The translations under genes and the position numbers were made by a program. The notes beneath the pieces are model-generated. The model did no database searches. It was not told where the DNA came from and saw only the letters and a list, made by a program, of their open reading frames with translations. Source: Morinoia aosen (taxonomy: Eukaryota; Arthropoda; Malacostraca; Amphipoda; Talitridae). From it: a stretch of 64,000 bases of DNA. The DNA lies in NCBI GenBank assembly GCA_030386875.1, contig CM059575.1:42376859-42440858 (forward strand), read 5' to 3'. Numbering within the stretch: position 1 is the first letter of the stretch; every line of letters begins with the position of its first letter. Shown here piece by piece: positions 40,401 to 54,600 of this stretch.

Positions 40401-42607
40401 TAGCTTTGTTGTCTATATTGTACTTTTTATTCAAGTCCTCTGCAATGATTGGTGTAAGGGCGTTGACTTGTTCGGCAATAAGTATCGTTGACAACATCAG
40501 ATCAAGATTAAGATTTTTAGTCAGTTTTAAGCCTCCTAACCATTACAGAAAAAGAGCGTATCAAAGCAAGGAAGGAGGAAGGCACCATTCAGTATGGAGA
40601 TAAGAAAATGGGGATTCTATGCAGAAGAGACATAGAAACAGTGAGTTGAGAAACAAGTTCACGAAACAAGATAAAAGTAGTAGGTGCTGAAAAACAGGAC
40701 AGCAGTGAACCAAAAAAGGTGGTCCTTAACATAACAAAACAGATTTTATTTCAACAAAAAGAATGTCAACCTAACTCTCAGCTTGGGCCCTTACACATTT
40801 TCCCCCTGAGGGTGCTGATTCTCTATATACAATAATCGTATCCCCCTGAGAGGAACGTCGACAATATCAAGTCTAGTAATGAGCTAAGATTGTTTTGTTA
40901 TAGTTCAGCTATCTCTTCCACAGTAAGTTATTTGTTTCGCTGTAAGGCTGTTATATGAACTATTTCCCCCTCAGGGAGATACAACTATTGTATCTATGGG
41001 AATTGGCGCTCCCAGGGGCCCAATGCGAGGGCCCAAGCTAAAGGTTAGGTAGGCTTTCTTTTTGTTAAAATGGAATAGGTTATTGTTTTCTTACCAACCA
41101 TATTTTTTCGGTTCACTACTGTTCTGTTTTTCAGCTCCTACTACTTCCTTCTTCAACTTTGATCTTGTTTCATAATCTTGTTTCCAAACTTACTGTTTCT
41201 ATGCCCTTTCTGCGTAGATTCCGCGTTTCCTTTAACTCCATACTAAATGGTGCCTTCCTCCTACGTCTCTTTGGATCGCATTTGTTGCTGCAGATAGGGA
41301 GGCTAAAACTAACGACTAATCTAATCTAATCTGAACTTTTTCGTTTTGAAGGTAGAACAAATTTATTTGGTTTCTGTTTTAGATTTCAAATTCGCCAATT
41401 AAGGATTTCGTAAAATTGGTGCAGTTTGGCATCTCCTGTTTTAACGAAATGGGTGTGTGCTTACTAACTAAGCTGTTTTCCATACATTTTTTGCTGTAAC
41501 TTGTGATTCAACTTTCTTATCCAATTGTGTGATGTGCTTTAGTTAATTCCAAGATATTTCGAGTGTTTGTTCGATTTTTGATGTACGGTCGTTCCTTGTT
41601 TGCTGTTTGCTTGCAAATTTGCGTCCCAACCACTACTATAGAGTATCATGGCCAAAGCTACTAGAGAGTACTTTAAAGCGCAAGATGCTCATCCACAAGA
41701 TTCTCTCATGAATAATCTACCAAGTGGAGGAAAATACAGGGTGGGTAAAAGTTAACACTCTTTAAATTGCAATAACTCATTTTCTATTCAGGGGAAGAAA
41801 TAAATACAACCCTCTTTGAAAAGCTGAGATATTTTTTGTTAACAGAGCTTCAAATTCTACCATAATACTTACAATCCCACTGTTATTTTCACTTCTTCCT
41901 ATTTGAGGTCGTCCAGATCCTCTTCTGTTTTAATTACGAAGAGTTCATTTTGCTGTTATCTGAATAACAGTTTTCTAAATTGGTGCAAAGCCAAAAAAAA
42001 ACCTGTGCAACTTCCTTATTGTTTCTGCCTTTGCGTTGGAGAGCATAATTTTTTCCACAAGAAACTTGTGTTGGTAATGAGTCAGCCGGCAGCGGCCCAT
42101 TTTAGGTACGAGAGTGGTAATGTTGGAAAACGAGCAATTTAAACTACATGATAATCAAATGGCCGGTTAGAGGAGACAATCTTCTGGACAATCTGAAATG
42201 AAATCTTTTCAGCTTTCCGATGGTGATGGTATTATTTTTCTCCACTGAATAGAAACAAGTTATAGCAATTTAAGGAGTGAATACTTTTTTGGCTCATCGG
42301 TACACTCTTTCTTGAGCATAACATGAGTTCAAGTAAAAAATGTAAACGTGCATAGGGAACCTAGCAACAACTAGATTAACAATTGTCAAGTCAAGCAGCT
42401 GCAGCAGCCACATAAACAATTCATGCATGACTTTTGCACTGATTTGTTAAACGGAATGTATTAAGGTAGCTGTAATAATTCCATTCGGAGCCATTTCAAA
42501 TTTCCATCAATTAGGACACCCAAAGCTCTGCAAAGTGGGAAGATAGTGATGATATTAAATATATAAATAATATATATAATATATATATAAAATATAAATA
42601 AATATTT

Positions 42608-42648
<41 letters not shown>

Positions 42649-45600
42649 AATAAATATATATAATATAAATAAATATATATTAAAAAAAAATATACACAAC
42701 ATTAAATATACTCGGGTCAATGCAGTAGCTATTACTTGGAAAAAAAACTCAAGATGAATGAGAGGTCTCAAGTTTTCTTCCGTGAGTTATTTAAGTTTTA
42801 ATGAAAACAACCTTGGCATGAACGTAGGAGCTGTCACTCAGTCACACAACATATTATACATGCCTGACACTTTCAGCAATACGCTTTCCTCGTATAGATC
42901 AGCAAGAGACTAAGTATTGCCATCACTATCTCTAAGAGTAAAGCTTCAGTGCACACTCGAGTTTCATGAAAGTGCAAAGGAACATCTAAACGAGATGAAA
43001 AATTGAAGAATGTCGTACACAAAGGTTGTGAGGCACCGGCAGAGATCGGTTGTTTATACTGCACCCTTCTATCGCCCCTGAGGTGAACAAAAATAAAAAG
43101 GGAAACACGAACCAATTTCTCATTAATTACTGAAAAAAAACCTCTTCTGTACATCTCCCGCATGCAAAAAGATAAATTTAAAAAAGTTTATCACCAAACC
43201 CTTGAAAATGTTGTAACAACAAAAACGAGCACAAATAAAAAACGAACTACTGACGAAGAAAATATACAACCAGGGTTGACTTCTAAATTAGCATGCAAAC
43301 TCCATGGAAAGAAAAGAAAAAATAGAGCCCAAACAAGGAATATTTTCTATTACAAGGTCGGCATTCGGGTGAGGGGATCTCGTTAGTTTCCTCTAGGGGC
43401 TGAAAAGCTATTCCCTACTTGTATTCATGCAGCAAGGAAAATCCGGTTTCTTGTTAAGTCTGGTCATCGAAGTTTACAAAATATGCTCCCGAAACTTAGG
43501 AAGTATGAGACAAAGCCGTACTACAGTAGTTAGCCAAGACGCCATCGTCGGATAGCCATCATATGAAACGATTATTGTAGGACGGTGCAGAATTTACACA
43601 GGTCCCGAGTATGTACGACTGGTATTCGAGATGATGCACAAAAAATTTCGAAGCAATTACCACCTGGTCAATTTCAGCAGGACAAATATCTACGAAGTAA
43701 CATACAATAGTGCTGCACTGATATACAGAGTCGTCTCATCTTTCAAGTAAGAATTGAGAACAGTTACATTCCTGCATCAGACCTCAATGATGAGGCAAGA
43801 TAGGAGTCGCGCCAAAATAACGAGAAGAGTCTGAGCCACAAGCGCCACTGCAGACATGTGTGGATGTTGTTCACGGTGATATAAAAGTAGAGGTGTGAAC
43901 AGGACGTCTATTCACGTCAGGCTTTTTGTTGTCTGATGCCCAATTTTTAAAGATTTCAGCTCTACAAAATGACTTTACATATGCCAGGAAAAATAGAACA
44001 AAACTAGAGGATTCATGCTTCTCATAAAGCATTTCAGATGCGAAGCCCATCAACTTCTGCTAAGAAAAGAACGTTTCTACAGCTAACAGGAGAAATCTTT
44101 CACGCTAATGCTGGATTTTAATTTTAAACCCAAAATGCTGAATTGAGGCTACTAGAATCATCCAGTACCAAGTGCCACTTTTTGAAAACGTCAGAAAACG
44201 ACTTTAAAATTTGGTGACTTTAAAACTCGAGCATCTCAGCAATTAACAAAGGAATGAGACCGGCAGGCAACTTTCTTTCTGCACCTACAACTCGCTTTCA
44301 GGACAGAGAAAGGATTGTGAATTACAGTGCAATATGCAATTCATTTTCGCTATACATGGCGCTTGGTAGTGTATGATTCTTGGGGACTAAATCATAAATA
44401 TGAAATTTCAGGTTGTTTCAGTCTTTGCTGTAAAATCACGATGCATGATATTAATGTTATTGAGTTACTTTAAGAGCCATCAACTTCGATGTTTTGAACT
44501 CGTATATGCAGTATGTATTTCAATCGTGGCCCCAAAATTGTCATTAATGCACCATTTTTCCAAATGATTTTCAACAATCACTTTATTTCAAAGAACTGAA
44601 AACGATGGCTAGGCTCAGAGCTACAGTAGGTAGATGTAGATTGACACAAATCGCACTTTAGGTCTCGGGGAATAAGTACAACCCGTAAGTTCATTGCCCA
44701 ACAGAAAACAAACTGGACTCGAAATTGATTAATTAGTAAATCAATTTAAATTATATCTCTGCAGAAGCTCGTTGGGTTCTCAAATGTTGGCACATTTGTG
44801 GAGTGCGGCAGCCCCGCGCTGGTGCGTGAGGCGGCGACAGAGCGAGCACTACTTACACGAGGCCGCCTGATGGGGCGGGGGCTGGAGACGCGGGGCCGGG
44901 CACTGCCGCCCCCTGACTGCAGGGAGGGAGCGCCACATCAGCACAAAACCAGGTCACACAAGACGAGCAACAAAGCGACCACTGAGTGTTTCGTAATGGA
45001 TGCACGCAAAAATTTTAAAGAAACCACACGGGAGAGAGTGGAAATATGCAGCTAAGAAAGAACTACAAGCAAGTACAGTGGGATGACAAGGCATCAAAAG
45101 AGGTCAAGGAGAGGTAGGTATTGAAGTGCACTACTAAGGCGTTACATCGAGAGCTCATGGAAGGCAAAGTGTCCAATGACACCATCTGCAAGTGAAGAAC
45201 AAATGAAGGGGGAAATATAAGAGTAAAACTGAAGATCTAATAAGGAAGGGAATATGGAAAGTTAAATAGCAACAAGATGCAAGAGAGGATAGTAAAAGTG
45301 GAGCAGTGAGACCCAAGTGAAGATGAAGATAGCATAAATTAAGATCAAAGATGAAATAGGAACACAGTTGAGTTTACGGTTGAATTAAAAGTCAAGAAGA
45401 AATATACATGAAAAGAATCATTAACCCCATAACACTCACACACATTGTTTATACGAAATTCGAGAAGGAAAGTAGAAAAATTATTCAGATTCAAGCATCT
45501 TAAAGAACAAACATTAAAAATATTCTACAATGTTTTCACCAAAAATATACAAATCAAAAGATTATTTAGGTTTCCTTAAACAAGACATAAAAATAAAATT

Positions 45601-48600
45601 TAGGAAAGAATTTAGTTATCAAACCATACACCATACACAAGGAAAATGAAAACCATGTCAAAATAATTAGGAAAAAGCCGACACAGCAAGACCAAATGCA
45701 TTCCAGGCATTAATTAAAATAGGTACTCAAGTGAGACAAACCAAGGAACCTCACAGTACGGAAGCGTAGGGAAAAGAGAGAGGAGAGCATTAGAAGATAT
45801 TTCCAAGTTAGAGTTGGGGCAGCAGGGGGGGCCACAACTCCACCCCAGGCAGCCTTCAACTATTCCGCCGCTGACTGAGCTTTGCTTGGTTGGGTGCTCA
45901 AGCGCTTGTATGATTCCAGTTAGAGCACACTGGGCTCTATCCAACTATCCGAGAAGCTAATTCACAGCTCACTCCTCACAGCACAACATGATTTACCAGA
46001 TATCAGTGGATGACGCAATAACAGGCCAGTCTAACCTTAATTTTCATACTACGGTTGACAGTGTTCTAAACCGAACTTTAAATCAATTTGTGAGTGCATT
46101 TGACGCTCTAGAAATAGGAGTCCCCCAACATGCGCTCATCTTCTCATCCTCAATTTGTAAGGTTACGAATATTGGCACACACTCATTCCCGATCCAGCGG
46201 TCAGCCAGTATAACAGTTCCACAATGACAAGACTGCTGGGCTAAATATTTACGTCTTCATCGAGTTTATTTAGGCTCTCCCATAGCTCTCTGAGTGAGTA
46301 AAATTATGTCAAGAATCAACACGTAACAAAGAAATATTTTCCCATGAGAGGTGATATGTTACATTTTCTGTAACATAAGTATTCTGTTGCTCTAACTGAG
46401 CTAGTGTGCAATATTGCGCCCTGTTGTTGCACAACAAGCAAACATCTGAAACATCTCTCAAGAAGGGAAAGAATCTTGAGTCAAGCTTTGAAGAATCAAA
46501 GCTTCAGAGGAAGCATTTTATGAATGCACTTTGATTGTCACATTTAATGCTGCCAAGAGCAGAGATTGCAATCATTTTAGAAAAAATGGAAGCTGAAACA
46601 CTAGTGATAGATGGAAAACTTCAAACAAACAGAACACTACAGTTCACACTAACTTCAACAATGCTACAGAAGCCACTCAGAAACTGTAAGATAGGTATTC
46701 AAGGTTGATAGCATGGAACAGACAAGGAATAAGCAAGAGCGAAGCACCGCGTCATTCTCTAAATGCCTCATTAGTTCAGCTCATTCACATATTACTCACA
46801 GCATTCGATAAAATTTCAAACTACAACAACTTTTACGTGAATAACTCGCAAAATTAAATGATTACAAAGTAATTAACCAAGGTAATTAACCAATTAACCA
46901 AGGTACGGGAGTTCAGCAAGATAGAAAACTACAAAAAGTAAGTCCATACTTCCGAAAGTGAGCAAGCATGAGAGGGTTTTTGCGAGTGAATAAAACTGTA
47001 TATATTGTAAAATCTATGGCTTAAAACTCCTGCTTCGGAAAGCGGGCACAAAAGGGGTCAAGTAGACAGAGAAGTCTTCCATTTCCACTAGGGGTGATGT
47101 CATGTTTGTTTTGCTGCACGAGGAACACAAGCCCGCCAATTATGACGCCACACACAGTCTCGGTGTACAGGTGCGGTGCGTACACGGACTGCACTTTGCA
47201 TGCTAGTAGGACTTGAGTCTCCCTAACTAGGGGCCATATCAGAAGAGAACGTCCTGCTTTAGTACCCTTAAAAATCCAACCCACAATGCGCAGATGAAGA
47301 ACAAATCCCATCAGCAGAAAAACTTCTTAGGCTCAATAGTAACTCTATTCTGGCTCTGCACGGGCAGTCTGCACCCTGAACACCCAACGAAAGGATAATT
47401 TAGCAGTATTTAAAGTAAACTGCCAACGATTTTTGCAATCTGAATTCTATCGCAAACATCAATTGAGCGCAGTACAACGAGCTACAAAATTAGAGAATAC
47501 TGGATTATAGGAGCCTGAAATTAATCTCATGCGCTAGTGTTCGGACGGCAACAACTAACAAAATATTTTCTGCCCCCAGTGCTTTTGGTAAATTTAACTT
47601 AAGTGTTTTACATTAGTTCAAAGCATCTGAAGCATCTATTATCAACGTAAGAACAATTATTTCACCAGCAATCTCTCTTTCGTAAGTTGATTCCTGGTGC
47701 CTCACTAGCAGGAAGCTGGACGACATCAATGGTAAAAAAATGAATGTCAGAGCACAGTAGAGAGGGTCCAGGGTAACCGACTAGTTGCTGGGATTCGGGA
47801 GGGCAGATGTAGCAGAGACTAGGGACCTAGTGAGGAGAAGCTGACCTGAGGCTGAGCTGAAGCATCCTGTTCTTTCTTCTCAAAAGAGGTACTGTGATGA
47901 ATGGGCCCAGGGTAGTGGTGGATAGGGAGTGGCCCGGGGAGATGGGGATAAGCAGGGTTGTATAGGCAGCCAGGTGGGCCGAAGTCCCCCATGCCGCCTC
48001 CCAGTACAGAGTCGCTCGAGACGCTCACGATGGCTGCGGTGCCACTCACGTTCAGGATGCAAACATCGTCGCTGAAAAAACAGTACTTTCTTTGAATTTG
48101 AGGTAATTTTCAACCTAAAATCCTTAGTAATTCAATATTTTATGGATATTGTGAAAGTTCAACCGTAGCCCATGAATATAGTGGAGAATTTTTTTTTTCC
48201 ATTTTAGCCTTATTATCTAAACAAGAGATCCTGAGGGGGACAAGGATACTAAACCAATCACAGGTGCGAGCATATTAACATTTTACACAGGATTTAACGA
48301 TTTTATCTGCTTGGGTAGGTTTCAACACTGACACAGAGTACTTTAGCTAGGAGGTGAAAAATAAAATTGACCAACAAAGAGCCAATTTTACAGCAAAATT
48401 TCTTTCCAGAGAATGAATCTTCCTTTAAATAGGGGGTGGTGTTATTTTGCAAAATGAAACTTATCCATGTTCCACCCCTGCGAAAATATGGAGGCAGCCC
48501 CAGTAGTTAAAAAAAAACACGATATTTTGACAAATTGAACAATGCTAACCCCTGTACAAACTCTCTGAAAATAAGTACCGTTAACGCGTGGTAAAATATT

Positions 48601-51600
48601 GCAAGTTCTGTAGTAAATAGGAATGTTACTCTTCTGTAGGCAATTTCAGGTTAGCAGAATCAAGTGACTATAGTCAATTATACAACATAGCAGATTAAAT
48701 TTTTAGATTCCCTCTCCGGCACAAAGGTGATCCAAAAAGAGGAAGGAGGAAAGCACCAATTAGTATGGAGTTAAGGGAACGCGGAATCTATGCAGAAAGG
48801 GCATAGAAACAGTAGGTTGAGAGAGAGGATTATGAAACAAGATCAAAGTCGAGGAAGAAAATAGTAGGTGCTGAAAAACAGGACAACGGTGAACCAAAAA
48901 AAGGTGGTCCCTAACATAACAAAAACATTTTGTGTCAACAAAATGAAGGCCTATTTAACTTTCAGCACGCCCTCACATTTTCCCCCTGGGAGCGCTAATT
49001 TCCATAGATACAATAATTGTATCCACCTGAGGGGTTTATTTAAACATAAGTAATTAAGTTATTGATCTTGATTATTTTTCCCACGGATGCCGTTTTTTAC
49101 AAAACTGACAGCGTTCGTATTTACAATAAGTTCACCAAATGTTTTAATTGTTCAGAAAACATGGGTTAATATCTATTACGGAATTGTTCCTACAATTTTT
49201 AAATTTAAATCTTATCGAAATAGTTGTTCCAGCTGAAAAAATTTGAGTCTCAACATGTTTTCAAACCGCACTGAATGTTCTCAGAGTTTTTTTCACAAAG
49301 CAAGCAAATAATCGTTTCTGGTGTCCATATAACATAGTAAAAGGTTCTGCAGAGAAATGGAAGAATTTCAAGTAGACGTTGGCAGTCCAGCAGATATAGA
49401 CGAAGCACGTCGCACCCGCCTAACAATAAAGCTAAACTCATGACAGACTAGTACAACAAATGTGGCTGGTCTTGTGGGGATGGAGCTCGGAGTACAACTG
49501 ATGAGCGCTAGTAGTACAAGAACAGTTCAAGTTTACCGCCTTTCAATTTAAAGATCCGATTAAAATGAACGCCGGTAGCAAATGCAAGAAATGCAATCTT
49601 CAAAAAACAATACCTGGCCTCACATTGCAAAGAGTGATTAAGAAACTGCACTTAAAACTATGTTGAGAAATTATGTTTCACAACTCATATTCACTGACTT
49701 GCTTCAGACTATAGATTATTAGTTAGTTTAAGCCTCCCTATCCACAACAAAGGCGATCCAAAGAGAGGAAAGAAGAAGGCACCATTTAGTATGGAGTTAA
49801 CCCGTCGCCACGTCCTGGACTCTTAGAAGGTCGGCAAAGCTAGCACATGTTTCACATCAGCAAACCTAGGGTTGCCATATATGGTCTTAAGCGTCTCGTT
49901 GAGCGCTATTCATTGGTGTAAGGTAAAATTAGGTGGGGGAACAGGGAAGGAGAGGTAACAAGCTCAAATCTGTATGAATTCTTCTGCTCAGTCTGGAGTG
50001 TAGCTACCGGCGCTGCACAACCTCTTAGAAGGCCAGCAGTGTAGCTGAGGCATACCAGCACACACTCTGCCTCTAAGAAGGTCGCCATCATTTTTATTTT
50101 CTTATGTTTTTTGTTCCAAAAATGGGAGTCCAAATCCGCAGATTTACTCCTACGCAAAAAATAATACCACCATTGTATTCGGGAGGAAAAGCTCTATGCA
50201 TATTAAACTCTTTACAATCAATGAAACTGCTTGATAACAGCCTATACACAAAATGAACTAAAAAATAAAAACTGTGTTTTACATATAGTGCACATAACTC
50301 CGAAACTATTGGACCTGAAAAAAAATTCACATACCACAAGATTCAGCAACTCAGAATCTCTAAAAATGCATCATAAAAAACATAAAAGTGCAATAAATAA
50401 AAAATGGCCAGTGATTTTTTGATTTCTGTTTTTTGTATTTTACCGAAATAAACACTCGAATTTCGTAGATTTTCATTGGGGTAGCAGTATTTTTTCCCCA
50501 CTGACAGAAAGAGCAACTCTCTCTCTTTACAATGAACCCCCAATGAAACTTCTAACATGATTAATGAATGTAGAGCAAGTTGCACAGTTGACCCATTTTC
50601 TTCAAACCTCTTAGTAGGTCGACCATGTGGAGACGGGTTAAGGGAACGTGGAATCTATGCAGAAAGGGCACAGAAACAGTAAGATGAGAAAGAAGTTCAT
50701 GAAACAAGATCAAAGTTGAAGAAGAAAGGGTTCTGAAAAAACAGGACAGCAGTGAACCGGAAAAAGATGGTCCGTAACAAAATAAAAACCTTTTCTATTT
50801 CAACAAATAATAAAAGCCTACCTAACCTTTAGCTCAGGCCTTTACATAGTCCCCCTGGGAGCGCTAATTCCCATAGATACAATAGTTGTATCCCCCCGAG
50901 GGGCTGACTTGCTTCAACAGAATGCGTCTTGTTAGAAGTGAACACAGTCATTTTACCACACGTAGGCACACAAACAAAAGCGAGGGTAAGCACAGTTTTT
51001 TAGAGTAATTACACAATACAGAAACGGACACTTGTGTACAGTAACTTTCAATTGATCCTGGCTTTCATCAGCCATGGACCTCTAAGCGAGGAATTCACAG
51101 GCACCCACCCAGCAGCTGAAAGCAGCTGTGACAAAGACAGGCCTTACTTTCACTCATTTCATCTTGCACAAAGTAGGGCAACTGTTTGATCGATATTGAA
51201 ATTTAAAACCTCTTGAGACAATCATCGCCTTGGGGCTTACAGTTCATGCAATTTCGACCACAGATCACACGTACACAAAAATATACAAAGTGGGCTCAGA
51301 GACCAAATAAAAATCAGACATGCAGCACGATACAACTTGAGGATACCCACGCACCAGATGGAGGTGAACTCAGTGTAGCCGAGGATGACATTGCAGCCAA
51401 GGGCGGAGCAGTGCATGCGCACCTCGCCTCGCAGCTGCGCCCACCAGCTGTCCCGGGACTCGACCTCGCCCGGCGCCGCATGCGAGCGCTCCAGCAGCTT
51501 CACGCAGCGCGCGCTCACCGTGCCTCCTGCCCACACCCGCCACGCACACATCAGATTATGGCTCAGCTTAAGCTTCCCTAACAAAAGAGAGGCATTGAAA

Positions 51601-54600
51601 TCAACGAAGGAAAAAGGAAAGAGCAAAGGAAAAGGAAAGAACGAAGGAAAAGGAAAGAATGAAGGAAAAAGAAAAGAACAAAGGAAAAAGGAAAGAACAA
51701 AGGAAAAAGGAAAGAACAAAAGAAAATGGAAAGAACAAAGAAAAAGAAAAGAACAAAGAAAAAGAAAAGAACAAAGGAAAAAGAAAAGAACAAAGGAAAA
51801 AGAAAAGAACAAAGAAAAAGAAAAGAACAAAGGAAAAAGGAAAGAACAAAGGAAAAAGGAAAGAACAGAGGAAAAAGAAAAGAACAAAGGAAAAAGGAAA
51901 GAACAAAGGAAAAAGGAAAGAACAAAAGAAAATGGAAAGAACAAAAGAAAAAGGAAAGAACAAAAGAAAAAGGAAAGAACAAAGGAAAAAGGAAAGAACA
52001 AAGGAAAAAGGAAAGAACAAAAGAAAATGGAAAGAACAAAGGAAAAAGGAAAGAACAAAAGAAAATGGAAAGAACAAAAGAAAAAGGAAAGAACAAAAGA
52101 AAAAGGAAAGAACAAAGGAAAAAGAAAAGAACAAAGGAAAAAGAAAAGAACAAAGGAAAAAGGAAAGAACAAAGGAAAAAGGAAAGAACAAAGGAAAAAG
52201 GAAAGAACAAAGGAAAAAGGAAAGAACAAAAGAAAATGGAAAGAACAAAAGAAAAAGGAAAGAACAAAAGAAAAAGGAAAGAACAAATGAAAAAGGAAAG
52301 AACAGAGGGAAAAGGAAAGAACAAAGGAAAAAGGAAAGAACAAAGGGAAAAGGAAAGAACAAAGGGAAAAGGAAAGAACGAAGGGAAAAGGAAAGAACGA
52401 AGAGAAAAGGAAAGAACGAAGAAAAAAGGAAAGAACGAAGGGAAAAGGAAAGAACGAAGGGAAAAGGAAAGAACGAAGGGAAAAGGAAAGAATGAAGGGA
52501 AAAGGAAAGAACAAAGGGAAAAGGAAACAAAGGGAAAAGGAAAGAACAAAGGGAAAAGGAAAGAACGAAGAAAAAAGGAAAGAACGAAGAAAAAAGGAAA
52601 GAACGAAGGGAAAAGGAAAGAACGAAGAAAAAAGGAAAGAACGAAGGGAAAAGGAAAGAACGAAGGGAAAAGGAAAGAACGAAGGGAAAAGGAAAGAATG
52701 AAGGGAAAAGGAAAGAACAAAGGGAAAAGGAAACAAAGGGAAAAGGAAAGAACAAAGGGAAAAGGAAAGAACGAAGAGAAAAGGAAAGAACGAAGAAAAA
52801 AGGAAAGAACGAAGAAAAAAGGAAAGAACGAAGGGAAAAGGAAAGAACGAAGGGAAAAGGAAAGAACGAAGGGAAAAGGAAAGAATGAAGGGAATAAGGG
52901 CAGAACAAAGAGAAAAGGAAAGAACGATGGGAATAAGGAAAGCACAAAGGGAAAAAGAAAAAACGAAGGGAAAAGGAAAGAACGAAGGGAATAAGGAAAG
53001 AACAAAGGGAAAAGGAAAGAACGAAGGGAATAATGAAAGCACAAAGGGAAAAGGAAAAAACGAAGGGAAAAGGAAAGAATGAAGGGAATAAGGAAAGCAC
53101 AGAGGGAAAAGGAAAGAATGAAGGGAAAAGGAAAGAACAAAGGGAAAAGGAAAGAATGAAGGGAAAAGGAAAGAACAAAGGGAAAAGGAAAGAATGAAGG
53201 GAACAGGAAAGAACGAAGAGAAAAGGAAAGAATAAAGGGAAAAGGAAAGAACAAAGGGAAAAGGAAAGAACGAAGGGAATAAGGAAAGCACAAAGGGAAA
53301 AGGAAAAAACGAAGGGAAAAGGAAAGAATGAAGGGAATAAGGAAAGAACAAAGGGAAAAGGAAAGAACGAAGGGAATAAGGAAAGCACAAAGTGAAAAGG
53401 AAAAAACGAAGGGAAAAGGAAAGAATGAAGGGAATAAGGAAAGAACAAAGGGAAAAGGAAAGAACGAAGGGAATAAGGAAAGCACAAAGTGAAAAGGAAA
53501 AAACGAAGGGAAAAGGAAAGAATGAAGGGAATAAGGAAAGAACAAAGGGAAAAAGAAAGAACGAAGGGAATGAGGAAAGCACAGAGGGAAAAGGAAAAAA
53601 CGAGGGGAAAAGGAAAGAATGAAGGGAATAAGGAAAGCACAAAGAGAAAAGGAAAGAACGAAGGGAAAAGGAAAGAACGAAGGGAAAAGGAAAGAATGAA
53701 GGGAAAAGGAAAGAACGAAGGGAAAAGGAAAGAATGAAGGGAATAAGGAAAGAACAAAGGGAAAAGGAAAGAATGAAGGGAAAAGGAAAGAACGAAGAGA
53801 AAAGGAAAGAAAGAAGGGAAAAGGAAAGAACGAAGAGAAAAGGAAAGAATGAAGGGAAAAGGAAAGAACGAAGGGAATAAGGAAAGCACAAAGGGAAAAG
53901 CAAAAAACGAAGGGAAAAGGAAAGAACGAAGGGAATAAGGAAAGCACAAAGGGAAAAGGAAAAAACGAAGGGAAAAGGAAAGAACAAAGGGAAAAGAAAA
54001 GAATGAAGGGAAGAAGAAAGAATAAAGGGAAAAGGAAAGAATGAAGGGAAAAGGAAAGAACAAAGGGAAAAGGAAAAATGAAGGGAAAATGAAAGAACAA
54101 AGGGAAAAGGAACGAACGAGGGGAAAAGGAAAGAACGAGAGGAAAAGGAAAGAACGAGAGGAAAAGGAAAGAACGAAGGGAAAAGGAAAGAACGAGGGGA
54201 AAAGGAAAGAACGAGGGAAAAAGGAAAGAACGAGGGGAAAAGGAAAGAACGAGGGGAAAAGGAAAGAACGAGGGGAAAAGGAAAGAACGAGGGGAAAAGG
54301 AAAGAACGAGGGGAAAAGGAAAGAACGAGGGGAAAAGGAAAGAACGAGGGGAAAAGGAAAGAACGAGGGGAAAATGTATCATTTAGTACGGAATTAAGAA
54401 ATTAGATTAGATATTAGATTTAGCTTCCCTAACCGCTAAAAAAAGCGTTCCGAAGAGTTAGGAGGAAGGCACCATTTAGTATGCAGATAAGGGAACGAGG
54501 AATCTATGCAGAAGGGGCATAGAAACAGTAAGTTGAGAAAGAAGTTTATGAAACAAGATAAAAGTTAAAGAAGAAAATAGTAGGTCCTGAAAAATAAAAC

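Noticed and set aside
45820-45944. Minus-strand GGIVEGCLGW, which resembles vertebrate GTVEGCLEQ in C2CD5 and lies between exons D and E
   Set aside because: No acceptor and donor pair gives an exon compatible with the phase-0 junctions of D and E without a stop. The resemblance is short and probably chance.
51237-54382. Reading frames of 800-930 residues rich in FPF/LSF/SFL on the minus strand, and Lys/Glu/Gly frames on the plus strand
   Set aside because: They are the six-frame image of a 19-bp tandem repeat without stop codons. Only the last part of one frame (51355-51526) is real, as C2CD5 exon C.
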